Source of the DNA: Oscillospiraceae bacterium
GTDB taxonomy: Bacteria; Bacillota; Clostridia; Oscillospirales; Oscillospiraceae
Direction: 5' to 3'
Assembly: GCA_021768185.1 (NCBI GenBank)
Contig: JAETNP010000004.1
Coordinates: forward strand, 1-64,000
DNA length: 64,000 nucleotides
Shown here piece by piece: positions 43,501 through 51,154 of this stretch. The first letter of the stretch is position 1. Each line of letters starts with the position of its first letter. Position numbers and translations under genes: made by a program. The notes beneath the pieces are model-generated. The model was not told the origin of the DNA. It searched no databases and worked only from the letters and a program-made list of their open reading frames with translations.

Positions 43501-44598
43501 GCTGACCACACTTGTGTCGCAGGCGAGGCTTGGGCGCTGGACGATGACCAGCACTGGCACACCTGCATCGGGTGCGGCGAGGCAGTTGAGAGCACTGTGG
43601 CCGACCACAGCTACGCCAACTACACCTGGAATGGTACGCAGTGGGTAGGCAAGTGCGAGTGCGATGACACCGACGAGCAGGCTACCCTTCCCAGCGGCGC
43701 TGCCCACACCCACGCCTACAACGCTTGGGGTCATAATGACGACCAGCACTGGCGTGTTTGCGAGTGCGGCGCGACCGACACCGCCGCTGCCCACACCTGG
43801 GTCAATGGCACCGTGACCAACGGCGTCCGGACCGACACCTGCGAGTGCGGCGCGACCCGTAATGTAACCGTTCCCACCGAGCCCACCGTCCCGGTGTTCC
43901 CCGCTCCTGATCCCGGCGACGGTACCGGAGGCGGTACGGGCACGGGCGGAACCGGCACGGGCGGCACTGGTACCGGTGATGGCGACATCACGGATATTGC
44001 GGATCAGGATGTGCCTTTGGCCGGCATCATCTTTGAGGATGTGACGCCGGGCGACTGGTTCTATGACGCGGTGAACTACGTCTACAACCGCGGTCTGATG
44101 CAGGGCGTGTCCGATACGCTCTTTGATCCCCACGGTACGCTCACACGTGCCATGGTGGTCACCATCCTCTACCGTCTGGAGGGCGAGCCGGAGGCGACTC
44201 CCTCCACCTTCCTGGACGTGAAGGCCGATCAGTGGTACACTGACGCCATCGGCTGGGCCGCCGCCAACGAAGTGGTGGAAGGCTACGACGACGAGCGCTT
44301 CGGCCCCATGGACCCTGTGACCCGTGAGCAGCTTGCGGCGATCCTGTACCGCTACGCCCAGTACAAGGGCTATGACGTGACGGAAACCGCCGATCTGGCC
44401 GCTTATGCGGATGCTTCCAGCATCCATGAGTACGCAGTGGAGGCCATGGGCTGGGCTGTGGCTCTGGGTGCGCCCACGCCTCTGAGCGAGAGCACGCTCT
44501 CCCCCAGGGAGAACGCCACCCGCGCCCAGGTCGCCGAGGCTTTCATGAACTTCTGCGAGAAGTACATCCCTCTTGAGACGGAAGGCGAAGCCGAGTAA
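40522..44598 (+). CDS. Secreted Cys-rich repeat protein with three C-terminal SLH domains
   Basis: 1358 residues from ATG 40522 (AAAGGAAG upstream). A signal peptide ends MLPGVAYA. Residues about 50-830 are many diverged modules of the type TATCTAPGHEAGTYCNDC with paired cysteines; residues about 834-1090 contain 66-residue tandem repeats (NGTQWVGKCECGDTDEQATL). A Gly/Thr linker (43915-43986) leads to three S-layer homology domains (FEDVTPGDWFYDAVNYVYNR, DVKADQWYTDAIGWAAANE, third about residues 1285-1350), which tether proteins to cell-wall polymers. It should be a large surface protein whose expression is governed by the two upstream aptamers. Ligand or function of the modules is unknown. 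Confidence 0.88.
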   Translation: MKNWKNLGRRGLSLLVCLMMYLSMLPGVAYAADGVNYDYVMNHTTSSSTAPEGSKCHWKDGIDYGRDKGPHQVYFTDITPPTCTTTGSAHKHCANGSGCSVNKETPTIAALGHDFSVYQGTTATCGQAGKDIYKCTRCDATEERNAAATGNHTYPAQWTSDANGHSRNCTVCGNLDPASGNHSPETYGENVTATCVTPGKTAGSKCSVCGYVITEPVTGEIDASNHVNTEEREATSATCTAPGHEAGTYCNDCHQYVSGGAEIPASHELTKTEAKSATCTVPGNHEYYTCGRCNKVFKDEAGTTETTAEAETIAATSHDWDVAWTWTADHASATANFTCKNDPTHTGSVTDSAPTHTGGGTCTESGTTTYAAKVTFEGKEYTTTDEVQTSATGHEKDESKYHKAEAPDCSKQKNGTVEYWECANGCGAKLDSEGSVIDDITVKYAHDFANSAKYVDIGDGQHVKACANPNCTAKDTDNPKEHSTSTWDKSADTVCEGKEFTQTGKCDQCGAEMTQTATGTAEHTWATTYTPDGANGHYKKCTQCDAQTGTEVHTYTWEIAKGNEPSTTTEGKAVGTCTVCGYKTEQTLPKLSEEGAWVYSVKEEATCIKEGKAEYKHKNLDVIQEVVIPMTSHTYSDQWSKGDGYHWHECTVCQKADNKVACTFGSPEIIVKPTLNGPGTVRLTCGTCGDTTTAPIAALSSDSWQTGEDTATCTTPGSITYTYNGNILGKQMEASFSVQTEAKGHVMTHYDAVEATCVAAGNIEYWHCSVCEKNFHDKDGHSEVVGAVATTNPNNHKWAEDWTYEDGGSEHWHKCEREGCTAVNDKAEHSYTGYTWNEDEQKWVGQCVCGATDEQATLPSGADHTCVAGDTWGHDDDQHWHTCIGCGNPVDSTKESHSYADYEWNGTQWVGKCECSDTDEQATLPSSADHTCVAGNAWGHDADQHWNTCIGCDKPVESTKEPHSYTDYEWNGTQWVGKCECGDTDEQATLPNGADHTCVAGEAWALDDDQHWHTCIGCGEAVESTVADHSYANYTWNGTQWVGKCECDDTDEQATLPSGAAHTHAYNAWGHNDDQHWRVCECGATDTAAAHTWVNGTVTNGVRTDTCECGATRNVTVPTEPTVPVFPAPDPGDGTGGGTGTGGTGTGGTGTGDGDITDIADQDVPLAGIIFEDVTPGDWFYDAVNYVYNRGLMQGVSDTLFDPHGTLTRAMVVTILYRLEGEPEATPSTFLDVKADQWYTDAIGWAAANEVVEGYDDERFGPMDPVTREQLAAILYRYAQYKGYDVTETADLAAYADASSIHEYAVEAMGWAVALGAPTPLSESTLSPRENATRAQVAEAFMNFCEKYIPLETEGEAE
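43021..43790 (+). repeat. 198-bp tandem repeats inside the SLH protein gene
   Basis: The block GACGAGCAGGCTACCCTTCC recurs at 43078, 43276, 43474 and 43672, exactly 198 bases apart, giving 66-residue protein repeats. High DNA identity between copies suggests recent amplification and possible copy-number variation by recombination. Confidence 0.85.
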
Positions 44599-44608
44599 TA
44601 TAAGTCAT

Positions 44609-44741
44609 GTTTTGCGGTTGCCGCCGCTTGCGGCGGCGAGCAAAACGGCTTAAATCAAATGTATTATTTCCGAATTTAAAATTCGGAAATAATATCCCCG
44701 CAAGCATAACCAAGGCCCCGGAGGCATACGCCTCCGGGGCC
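44609..44741. terminator. Hairpins after the SLH protein gene
   Basis: Three structures: GTTTTGC/GCAAAAC (44609-44615 and 44640-44646) with an inner GCCGCC/GGCGGC stem; a perfect 31-base palindrome ATTATTTCCGAATTT-A-AAATTCGGAAATAAT at 44663-44693; and GGCCCCGGAGGC/GCCTCCGGGGCC (44714-44741) followed by GATTTTG, the best terminator. The rest of 44599-44901 shows no gene. Confidence 0.7.
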
Positions 44742-44901
44742 GATTTTGTCTCCCGCCTGAAATTTTTTCTTCCCGGGTTGCCCATTTCACGGCAATAATC
44801 GCGCCGATACGGCTTAATGTATAAAGAGGTGAGGCGGTGCGCTGCATTTGCAGGCCCTGACTGCATCCGGGCCTTTCCGTGTGTACTTTTCCGGCACGCC
44901 T

Positions 44902-46182
44902 TCAAGCGTCAAGGGCTGAAACGTTCAGCAGCACGCTCAAAGAAAACTTCCGTCCTGTTTTCTCCGTCAGCACCGCCCCATGATATTTTTCCGCCACCGC
45001 TTTGATGTTGGAAAGCCCGGTCCCTGCCGGCGGCAGGGGCTGCTCCGAGCAGGTGTTCTCAAAGAGCAGCATGTAAAAATCCCCCTGCCGCTTCCCGCTG
45101 ATCCGGATGGTCCGGTCTCTGCCGCCGGAGCGGCAGGCGGTGATGGCGTTGTCCAGGGCGTTGGCAAAAATGACGCATAGATCAAAATCGTCGATCCCGC
45201 AGGGCTTGGGCAGGAGCAGAGACACCTCCGCCGCAATGTCCTTTGCCAGTCCCAGCTTTTCCCCCAGCAGGATATCCGCCACCGGGCTGCCGGTCTGGTA
45301 GGGAAAGGACAGCGCTTCCGCAGCGGCCTCCAGCTTTTTCAGGTAGGCCCGGCCCTCGTCCGTCTTTCCGCTGCTGAGCAGGCCGTCCAGAACGGACAGA
45401 TGATTTTTGATGTCGTGGCGGAAGGCTTTCGTCTGCTCGCAGCGTAGCTGCGCCTCTGCGACGTAGACCTTTTGCGCCTGTACCGCCTGCGTCAGGGACT
45501 GCAGCGACGTCTGCGCCTGAAAGCCCTGACGGAGACGGCGGTAGGCGTACAGGGTGCAGAGCAGCGCCGCCAGTCCCATGACCTGCAGGAGCAGGAGCGT
45601 ACTGTGTTTTCCAACCTCCTCCGGAGAGGCGGAGGACACAGAGAAGCTATAGGCGGTGTGAAGGATATACAGCTCCGCGGCAAAGGAAAACAGACCGGGG
45701 AGCAGCAGCACGCCAATGCAGGGCGTTTGGCTGTCCTCCGTCCAGTGCAGGAGCCTCCCCACGGCGTGATAACAACTGGCGCACAGTGCGAAGAAGAGGA
45801 CCTGCGCCGCCAAAAGCAGCAGGTACAGCAATGGAGCGCCGACGAACCGGGGAAAGAGAACCGCCTCCACGGAATTGACGATGCCGAAGCAAAGCTGAGA
45901 AATATAGAAAGCCAGTACGGCGGCCAGCCAGGAGACAGGCTGCTGATTTCCCAGCCAGAAGCGGCTTGCGGCGCAGAGCGCAAGCACGCCCGCACCGATC
46001 GGGAGTATCCCATCAACATCGAGCCTGACCGAGACGAACTGAATGGCGCAGAGGAGAAGGAGGTAGGCAGCAAAGTGCCATATCCTCTGCCTTTTTCCGG
46101 TAAGGCGGCCGATAAAAAGGATGTGCATCACAGACTGACCCGCCAGGCAGAACCCATCCAGGCATACGCTGAAATACTCCAT
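44902..46182 (-). CDS. GHKL sensor histidine kinase, AgrC-like
   Basis: 426 residues from ATG 46182, just after the regulator stop (GGAGGGAG upstream). Six or seven membrane helices fill residues 1-205; a helical segment leads to the phospho-acceptor His in KAFRHDIKNHLSVLDGLL, then the GHKL ATPase (VIFANALDNAITAC, GTGLSNIKAVAEKYHG). It pairs with the LytTR regulator. No AgrB/AgrD peptide genes are adjacent, so the signal is unknown. Confidence 0.85.
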   Translation of the reverse strand: MEYFSVCLDGFCLAGQSVMHILFIGRLTGKRQRIWHFAAYLLLLCAIQFVSVRLDVDGILPIGAGVLALCAASRFWLGNQQPVSWLAAVLAFYISQLCFGIVNSVEAVLFPRFVGAPLLYLLLLAAQVLFFALCASCYHAVGRLLHWTEDSQTPCIGVLLLPGLFSFAAELYILHTAYSFSVSSASPEEVGKHSTLLLLQVMGLAALLCTLYAYRRLRQGFQAQTSLQSLTQAVQAQKVYVAEAQLRCEQTKAFRHDIKNHLSVLDGLLSSGKTDEGRAYLKKLEAAAEALSFPYQTGSPVADILLGEKLGLAKDIAAEVSLLLPKPCGIDDFDLCVIFANALDNAITACRSGGRDRTIRISGKRQGDFYMLLFENTCSEQPLPPAGTGLSNIKAVAEKYHGAVLTEKTGRKFSLSVLLNVSALDA

Positions 46183-46183
46183 G

Positions 46184-46897
46184 TCAGGCGTCTCCCTCCT
46201 TCATATGGCGCAGAAGGGCCTGCGTCAGCTCCCGTTCCCGCAGCCGGGAGACGGGGATGGCCTCTCCCCGGGGCAGCATGACCTGTCCCGTCTGGCATCC
46301 GCGAACGCAGTCGAGGTTGACCAGATAGCTCCGGTGGCATTTGAAAAAGCGCCCGTCCACACGGCGCTCCAGGTTCTCCAGCCTGTCATAGAAATCCGTC
46401 GTTGTTCCGTCGTTTTTGTGAATGTAGATCTTGCGTCCCAGCACCTCGCAGTACACGATGTCAGAGAAGGGGACGACCTCGCAGCCGGTCCCCCGCTGAA
46501 TGACGATGCCTTTTGCGCCTCTCTTTGCCAGCGACCGGAGCACCCGGCCCATGGTCCGATCAAAGCAGGCTTTATTCAGGGGCTTGAGCAGATAGTCGTA
46601 AGCCTCCGTCTGAAAGGCGTCAAACACGCGCTCTTTCAGAACCGTTACAAAGATCAGCAGACTGTTCTCTCCCCGCTGGCGCAGCAATTGGGCGGTTTCC
46701 ATTCCGTCCGGCTGTTCCATCCGGATATCCAGGAAGATCACATCAAAGCTGCCGCCGCTCTCCAGCAGGGCGCGTCCGCTGGGAAAGCGGCTGACGGAGC
46801 AGCCGGCGCGTGAACTGGACGTCATATAGTCTGTGATTTGGTCCGCGAGCTCCCGGAGCATCAGCGGTTCGTCATCGCAGACCGCGAATTTTATCAT
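46184..46897 (-). CDS. LytTR-family response regulator
   Basis: 237 residues from ATG 46897 (AAGGTGATAACT upstream). Receiver domain with CDDEPLMLRELA, Asp in VIFLDIRMEQPDG and YLLKPLN; C-terminal LytTR DNA-binding domain (IVYCEVLGRKIYIHKNDG, RFFKCHRSYLVNLDCV). Paired direct repeats about 55-86 bases upstream fit autoregulation. Confidence 0.88.
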   Translation of the reverse strand: MIKFAVCDDEPLMLRELADQITDYMTSSSRAGCSVSRFPSGRALLESGGSFDVIFLDIRMEQPDGMETAQLLRQRGENSLLIFVTVLKERVFDAFQTEAYDYLLKPLNKACFDRTMGRVLRSLAKRGAKGIVIQRGTGCEVVPFSDIVYCEVLGRKIYIHKNDGTTTDFYDRLENLERRVDGRFFKCHRSYLVNLDCVRGCQTGQVMLPRGEAIPVSRLRERELTQALLRHMKEGDA

Positions 46898-46951
46898 AGT
46901 TATCACCTTTTGATCAGAGTACCAGACGCGGGGCATACCGGCAATCCCATT

Positions 46952-46983
46952 GTCATGAAATGCCGCAAATCCGTCATGAAATG
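46952..46983 (-). promoter_or_regulatory. LytTR-type paired direct repeats
   Basis: CATTTCATGAC occurs twice on the minus strand (46952-46962 and 46973-46983 as GTCATGAAATG on the plus strand), a 21-base period. LytTR domains bind two direct repeats spaced about two helical turns, so this is a likely binding site for the adjacent regulator. Confidence 0.7.
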
Positions 46984-47040
46984 ATATCTGCCGGTCAGAC
47001 GGCGTCCAGCGGGCGCCTCTATAGTCGAACCGGCGAAGAA

Positions 47041-47072
47041 GCGGGCTTCCCCCGTTACATGGGGAAGCCCGC
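47041..47072. terminator. Hairpin terminator after tyrS
   Basis: GCGGGCTTCCCC (47041-47052) pairs perfectly with GGGGAAGCCCGC (47061-47072). It lies between the tyrS end and the LytTR regulatory region and probably ends the T-box operon transcript. Confidence 0.65.
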
Positions 47073-47128
47073 TGACATCGCTTCGGAAGGGCCTGCTGAA
47101 CAGAAAACGCCTGCGATTTTTCAAAGTA

Positions 47129-48355
47129 TCAGTTCATTACCGCCCGGTGGAAGACCTTCTTTCCCTTCTTGATGATAACGCCGTCCCCCAGGAACAGCTC
47201 GCAGCCGTACTTCTGGTCGATGTCCGTCACCTTCTGGTCATTGACGGAAACGCCGCCCTGCTGCACCAGCCGCCGGGCCTCCCCCTTGGAGGGCGCCAGG
47301 CCGCAGGCCACCAGCAGATTCATAATGCCGATCTCGCCGTCGCCGAAGTTGTCGATGGTCAGTTCCGTGGTGGGCATATCGGCGTTGTTCCCGCCGCCGC
47401 CGAAGAGGGCTCTGGCGGCGTTCTGGGCCTTGTCGGCCTCCTCCTTGCCGTGGACCATGTTGGTAAGCTCCCAGGCCAGGATCTCCTTGGCCTGGTTGAG
47501 CTGGCTGCCGGTCCAATTGTCCATCTCGTCGATCTGCTCCAGGGGCAGGAAGGTGAGCCAGCGGATGCACTTCATCACGTCCGCGTCCTCCACGTTCCGC
47601 CAGTACTGGTAGAAGTCGTAGGGGCTGGTCTTGTTGGGGTCCAGCCACACGGCGTTGCCGGCGGTCTTGCCCATTTTGTTGCCGTTGGAGTCGGTGAGCA
47701 GGTTGATGGTCATGCAGTGGGCGTCCTTGCCCAGCTTCCGGCGGATGAGCTCGGTGCCGCCCAGCATGTTGCTCCACTGGTCGTTGCCGCCGAACTGCAT
47801 ATTGCAGCCGTGGGTCTGGAAGAGGTGGTAGAAGTCGTAGGACTGCATGATCATGTAGTTGAACTCCAGGAAGCTGAGGCCCTTCTCCATGCGCTGCTTG
47901 TAGCACTCCGCCCGGAGCATGTTGTTTACGGAGAAGCAGGCCCCCACCTCCCGCAGAAGCTCCACATAGTTGAGCCCCAGCAGCCAGTCGGCGTTGTTGA
48001 CCATCTGGGCCTTGCCCTCGCCGAATTCGATGAACCGCTCCATCTGGTGCTTGAAGCACTGTGCGTTGTGGTCGATGTCCTCCCGGGTGAGCATTTTCCG
48101 CATGTCGGTGCGGCCGGAGGGGTCGCCGATCATGGTGGTGCCGCCGCCGATGAGGGCGATGGGCTTGTTGCCCGCCTGCTGCAGGCGCTTCATGAAGGTC
48201 AGGGCCACGAAGTGGCCCGCCGTCAGGCTGTCGGCAGTGCAGTCAAAGCCGATGTAGAAGGTGGCCTTGCCTGCGTTGATCATCTCACGGATTTCATCCT
48301 CGTTGGTGACCTGGGCGATGAGCCCCCGGGCCGCCAGTTCTTCGTATAACTGCAT
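47129..48355 (-). CDS. tyrS: Tyrosyl-tRNA synthetase
   Basis: 408 residues from ATG 48355. HIGH-equivalent DCTADSLTAGHFVAL, tyrosine pocket QFGGNDQWSNMLGG, KMSKS-equivalent GNKMGKTAGNAVWL, and a C-terminal S4 RNA-binding domain (GEARRLVQQGGVSVN). It is third in an operon headed by a tyrosine T-box leader, 35 bases after the GNAT gene. Confidence 0.93.
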   Translation of the reverse strand: MQLYEELAARGLIAQVTNEDEIREMINAGKATFYIGFDCTADSLTAGHFVALTFMKRLQQAGNKPIALIGGGTTMIGDPSGRTDMRKMLTREDIDHNAQCFKHQMERFIEFGEGKAQMVNNADWLLGLNYVELLREVGACFSVNNMLRAECYKQRMEKGLSFLEFNYMIMQSYDFYHLFQTHGCNMQFGGNDQWSNMLGGTELIRRKLGKDAHCMTINLLTDSNGNKMGKTAGNAVWLDPNKTSPYDFYQYWRNVEDADVMKCIRWLTFLPLEQIDEMDNWTGSQLNQAKEILAWELTNMVHGKEEADKAQNAARALFGGGGNNADMPTTELTIDNFGDGEIGIMNLLVACGLAPSKGEARRLVQQGGVSVNDQKVTDIDQKYGCELFLGDGVIIKKGKKVFHRAVMN

Positions 48356-48390
48356 GGTATCTACTCCTTTTCATGTTATTCAGTCAAATT

Positions 48391-48918
48391 TTATAACAGT
48401 TTTTCATACAGCCGGAACCAGTCCAGGCCGATGTCCTCCAGCCCCAGGCTCACAGTGCCTGCATACCGGAAGCCGGCGGACTCATACAGCCGCCTCGCCG
48501 GGAGGTTCTTCTCGTATACGTCCAGCCGCAGCGCCTTGACGCCCCGCTCCGCGGCATACCGGGCCGCGAACACCAGCATGGCCCGTCCCACGCCCCGTCC
48601 CCGCCGCTTTGGATGCACGGTGAACGTGTAGACGGTCAGAACGTCCCGCTCCTCCAGCTCCGCCTGCCAGTTTGCCCCGGCATAGGCGGCCTCCTGCCTG
48701 GGACTCAGGATGAAGGAACCCGCCGCCTCGCCGTCTTCCTCCGCGAGGAAGAGCGTGCCCTCCCGTATCCCCGTCTCCGCGTCCTGCCGGGCCGGGTAGA
48801 CGTCCCGCTTCCAGCCGGTGTAATTGACTGTGGCCGCCATATGATCGCAGACCTCGCCGTAAAGGTTTTCCAATGCGTCCAGGTCCTCCGGCATTCCCCG
48901 CCGAACGATAAGGCTCAT
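48391..48918 (-). CDS. GNAT-family N-acetyltransferase
   Basis: 175 residues from ATG 48918, overlapping the methyltransferase stop by four bases. The acetyl-CoA loop is TFTVHPKRRGRGVGRAML, followed by LRLDVYEKNLPARRLYESAG. Substrate unknown. It sits between a methyltransferase and tyrS under tyrosine T-box control. Confidence 0.82.
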   Translation of the reverse strand: MSLIVRRGMPEDLDALENLYGEVCDHMAATVNYTGWKRDVYPARQDAETGIREGTLFLAEEDGEAAGSFILSPRQEAAYAGANWQAELEERDVLTVYTFTVHPKRRGRGVGRAMLVFAARYAAERGVKALRLDVYEKNLPARRLYESAGFRYAGTVSLGLEDIGLDWFRLYEKLL

Positions 48919-49670
48919 GCAGCACCTCCCTTTCCGGCCTGCGCGTCCGCTTTATCCGCCCGGAAGACCACGGTCCCGCCGTTTTGGTACAGGACCCTCA
49001 CCCGGAATCCGGCCCGCTCCATCAGCTCGGTCTGGTGTTCCAGGGTAAGCGGGGTGTCGATATGAAGGAAGACGTCCTCTGGCAGGGCACTTTTCGCCCG
49101 GGCTCTGGCCAGACGTTCCCGGCAGAGGTCCTCCTCCTCCTGACAGCAGGCGACATAGTCGCACTCAATATAATATCTACCCTTTTTCAGCGTCTGAAAC
49201 AGCTTCTCATAGATTTTTCCCTTTTTCTCATAAGGAAAGTGGTGAAGCGTCTCAAAAGAGAGGGCCGCGTCAAAGGTCTCCGCAGGAAACGGATAAACGA
49301 AATAGTCCGCTTCGATCCCCTGAAACCCTTTCCCGACAAACTTCTCCCGAGCCCTCGCCAGCATGTCGCCGGAGAGGTCGATCCCTGTGACCCGGGCCTC
49401 CGGGAACCGGCGATAGACGGCCTCCAGCTCCAGCCCGGTGCCGCAGCCGATGTCCAGCAGGGTCTCCAGACCTTCGTCGAAAAAATCCGCGATGTGCTCG
49501 TACAGCTCCCCCCAGTTCCCCAGGTGGACGTCCTCATAGTGGGCCAGCCGCCTGGCGAAGAACGCGGACATCTCCTCCGCCTCTTTATCCTCCTCCCCGG
49601 CGATCCACTCCTTCAGCTCCCGGAGATAGGCCCCGATCTCCTCCTGGGTCCGGATTTTATTTTCCAGCAT
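48915..49670 (-). CDS. Class I SAM-dependent methyltransferase
   Basis: 251 residues, first gene after the T-box. Motif I LLDIGCGTGLELEAVYRRFP, then VTGIDLSGDMLARAREKF and DAALSFETLHHF. Start at ATG 49670 about 30 bases beyond the terminator of the leader. Resembles small-molecule methyltransferases; substrate unknown. Location suggests a link with tyrosine supply, by inference only. Confidence 0.82.
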   Translation of the reverse strand: MLENKIRTQEEIGAYLRELKEWIAGEEDKEAEEMSAFFARRLAHYEDVHLGNWGELYEHIADFFDEGLETLLDIGCGTGLELEAVYRRFPEARVTGIDLSGDMLARAREKFVGKGFQGIEADYFVYPFPAETFDAALSFETLHHFPYEKKGKIYEKLFQTLKKGRYYIECDYVACCQEEEDLCRERLARARAKSALPEDVFLHIDTPLTLEHQTELMERAGFRVRVLYQNGGTVVFRADKADAQAGKGGAA

Positions 49671-49696
49671 AGGCCGCTCCTTTCACCCTCCTTCCC

Positions 49697-49976
49697 AAAA
49701 TACAACAACGCCCTCCGTCCCTGGCAGGACAGAGGGCGAAAACTCGCGGTACCACCTCTGGTTCGCTGTCCCCTCGCGGGGCACAGCCTCGTGAGGTCCC
49801 CGGCAGGACCCCGGCGCTGTATCGGGCGCACCCGGCGGAGCCTACCCACGGTGTTTCACCGCTTTGGTCCGCTGCTCAGGGATGTATTCACGCCGCCGTC
49901 CTCTCCCCCTTCCACCCGCCGGGGGCTCTCTTGGCAGAACTGAGCTGCGCTACTGGTTCCCATCATCGCGTTAACT
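49697..49976 (-). ncRNA. Tyrosine T-box leader
   Basis: On the minus strand: a stem I region with the specifier-loop pattern GTGAA-TAC-ATCCC (specifier UAC, tyrosine, 49884-49886), the T-box sequence AGGTGGTACCGCG (49745-49757), then a terminator GCCCTCTGTCC/GGGACGGAGGGC with a following U-rich stretch (49697-49736). Uncharged tRNA-Tyr should stabilise the antiterminator and switch on the methyltransferase-GNAT-tyrS operon. With the promoter upstream it explains most of the 49671-50162 gap. Confidence 0.9.
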
Positions 49977-49982
49977 GGTGGT

Positions 49983-50011
49983 AGTATAGCGGGAAAAAAC
50001 GGGTTTGTCAA
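49983..50011 (-). promoter_or_regulatory. Promoter of the T-box operon
   Basis: On the minus strand TTGACA (50006-50011), 17-base spacer, TATACT (49983-49988), a near-consensus promoter immediately before the T-box leader. Confidence 0.85.
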
Positions 50012-50042
50012 GGGGAAACAGCGGAAAAAGCGCATAAAAGAG

Positions 50043-50079
50043 CCACTCCCCCGCCGCCGCGCACGGCGAGGGAGAGTGG
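50043..50079 (-). terminator. Terminator of spo0A
   Basis: CCACTCCCCCGCCG and CGGCGAGGGAGAGTGG form a long stem; on the minus strand it is followed by CTCTTTTATGCGCTTTTT. Confidence 0.65.
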
Positions 50080-50162
50080 TCCGAAGGCGCATATTTTATT
50101 CTGTTCTCTCTAATCCCGGCATGGCATGAACTTTGTGTTTTCCTGCGCGGCGGAAAGCACGG

Positions 50163-50912
50163 TTAAGCGGTGGCAATTTTCAGCTTGAGGCGGATACGGT
50201 CGCTGATCATGGCAATAAACTCAGAATTTGTGGGCTTTCCCTTGGCATTGCTGACTGTGTAGCCAAAGAATTTCTGCAGCGTTTCCAGGTCGCCCCGGTC
50301 CCATGCCACCTCAATGGCGTGGCGTATGGCGCGCTCCACCCGGCTGGGGGTGGTATGGTAGCGCTTGGCTACCTCCGGATAGAGGATCTTGGTGACGGAA
50401 TTGATGACATCCATATTCTCCACCGTGATCATGATCGCCTCACGGACGTACTGATACCCCTTGATGTGGGCAGGGACGCCCACCTCGTGGATAATGGAGG
50501 TCACCAGCTCTTCCAATCCAGGGGCGTGGACCTTGGGGTCCGCCTTCTCCGACAGCCGCAGCAGGCTGTCCACCATAGCGGTCTCACTGTAAGGCTTCCG
50601 GATAAACATGGCGACGCCCAGATCACCAGCCTGGGCGATCGTCTCGTGATTGGCAATGGAGGAGGTCATGAGAACCATGGGGACGTTGTCCCCCTCCATT
50701 CTCTGCATGATATTCAGGCCGTCCAGGCCCGGCAGTACCAGATCGAGAACCAGGATATCCGGTTTTACCCTGCTGACCAGAGACAGCACTTCGCTGCCGT
50801 CGCCTGTGGAAGCGACTACGTCAAAGCGGCCAGTCTTCTCCAGGGCGTCCTGCAGCATACTGCAGGCGTCGGTATCGGCGTCCGCCAACATGATTTTTAT
50901 TCTGTTGTCCAT
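50163..50912 (-). CDS. spo0A: Sporulation transcription factor Spo0A
   Basis: 249 residues from ATG 50912 (AAAGGATC upstream). Receiver domain with [10 protein letters not shown], Asp in [13 protein letters not shown] and RKPYSE; the C-terminal Spo0A effector domain is complete ([54 protein letters not shown]). Spo0A~P governs entry into sporulation. TGTCGAA-type boxes upstream suggest self-regulation. The usual upstream partner spoIVB is absent; a YlbJ-like sporulation gene is there instead. Confidence 0.95.
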   Translation of the reverse strand: MDNRIKIMLADADTDACSMLQDALEKTGRFDVVASTGDGSEVLSLVSRVKPDILVLDLVLPGLDGLNIMQRMEGDNVPMVLMTSSIANHETIAQAGDLGVAMFIRKPYSETAMVDSLLRLSEKADPKVHAPGLEELVTSIIHEVGVPAHIKGYQYVREAIMITVENMDVINSVTKILYPEVAKRYHTTPSRVERAIRHAIEVAWDRGDLETLQKFFGYTVSNAKGKPTNSEFIAMISDRIRLKLKIATA

Positions 50913-51078
50913 ACGCGTAGATCCTTTCAAAAATTTGCATGTCGACATGAATAGAGGGCCATCCGTCTGTTTAGACGAAAAATCGAAGCTTCGTTGCGCC
51001 TTGTTTACAAATTACCATAAACAGACAGAAAACACAAGTCGAAACGTGTAACTTTCGTCTTGAAAACCCAGAAATTCG

Positions 51079-51115
51079 TTCGACAAATTTGGAAAATATT
51101 TCCAGAAATGTCGAA
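51079..51115 (-). promoter_or_regulatory. 0A-box-like sites upstream of spo0A
   Basis: TGTCGAA is present on the minus strand at 51079-51085 and on the plus strand at 51109-51115; a CATGTCGACATG palindrome lies at 50938-50949. The 0A-box consensus is close to TGTCGAA. The region 50913-51154 holds no gene. Confidence 0.6.
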
Positions 51116-51154
51116 TCGGCGCGTATTAGACACATTTTTACAGGGCGGGCGGGG

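Noticed and set aside
43021-43790. CRISPR-like regular repeat spacing
   Set aside because: The 198-bp period is coding, in frame, and the intervening sequence is also repeated; no cas genes are present.
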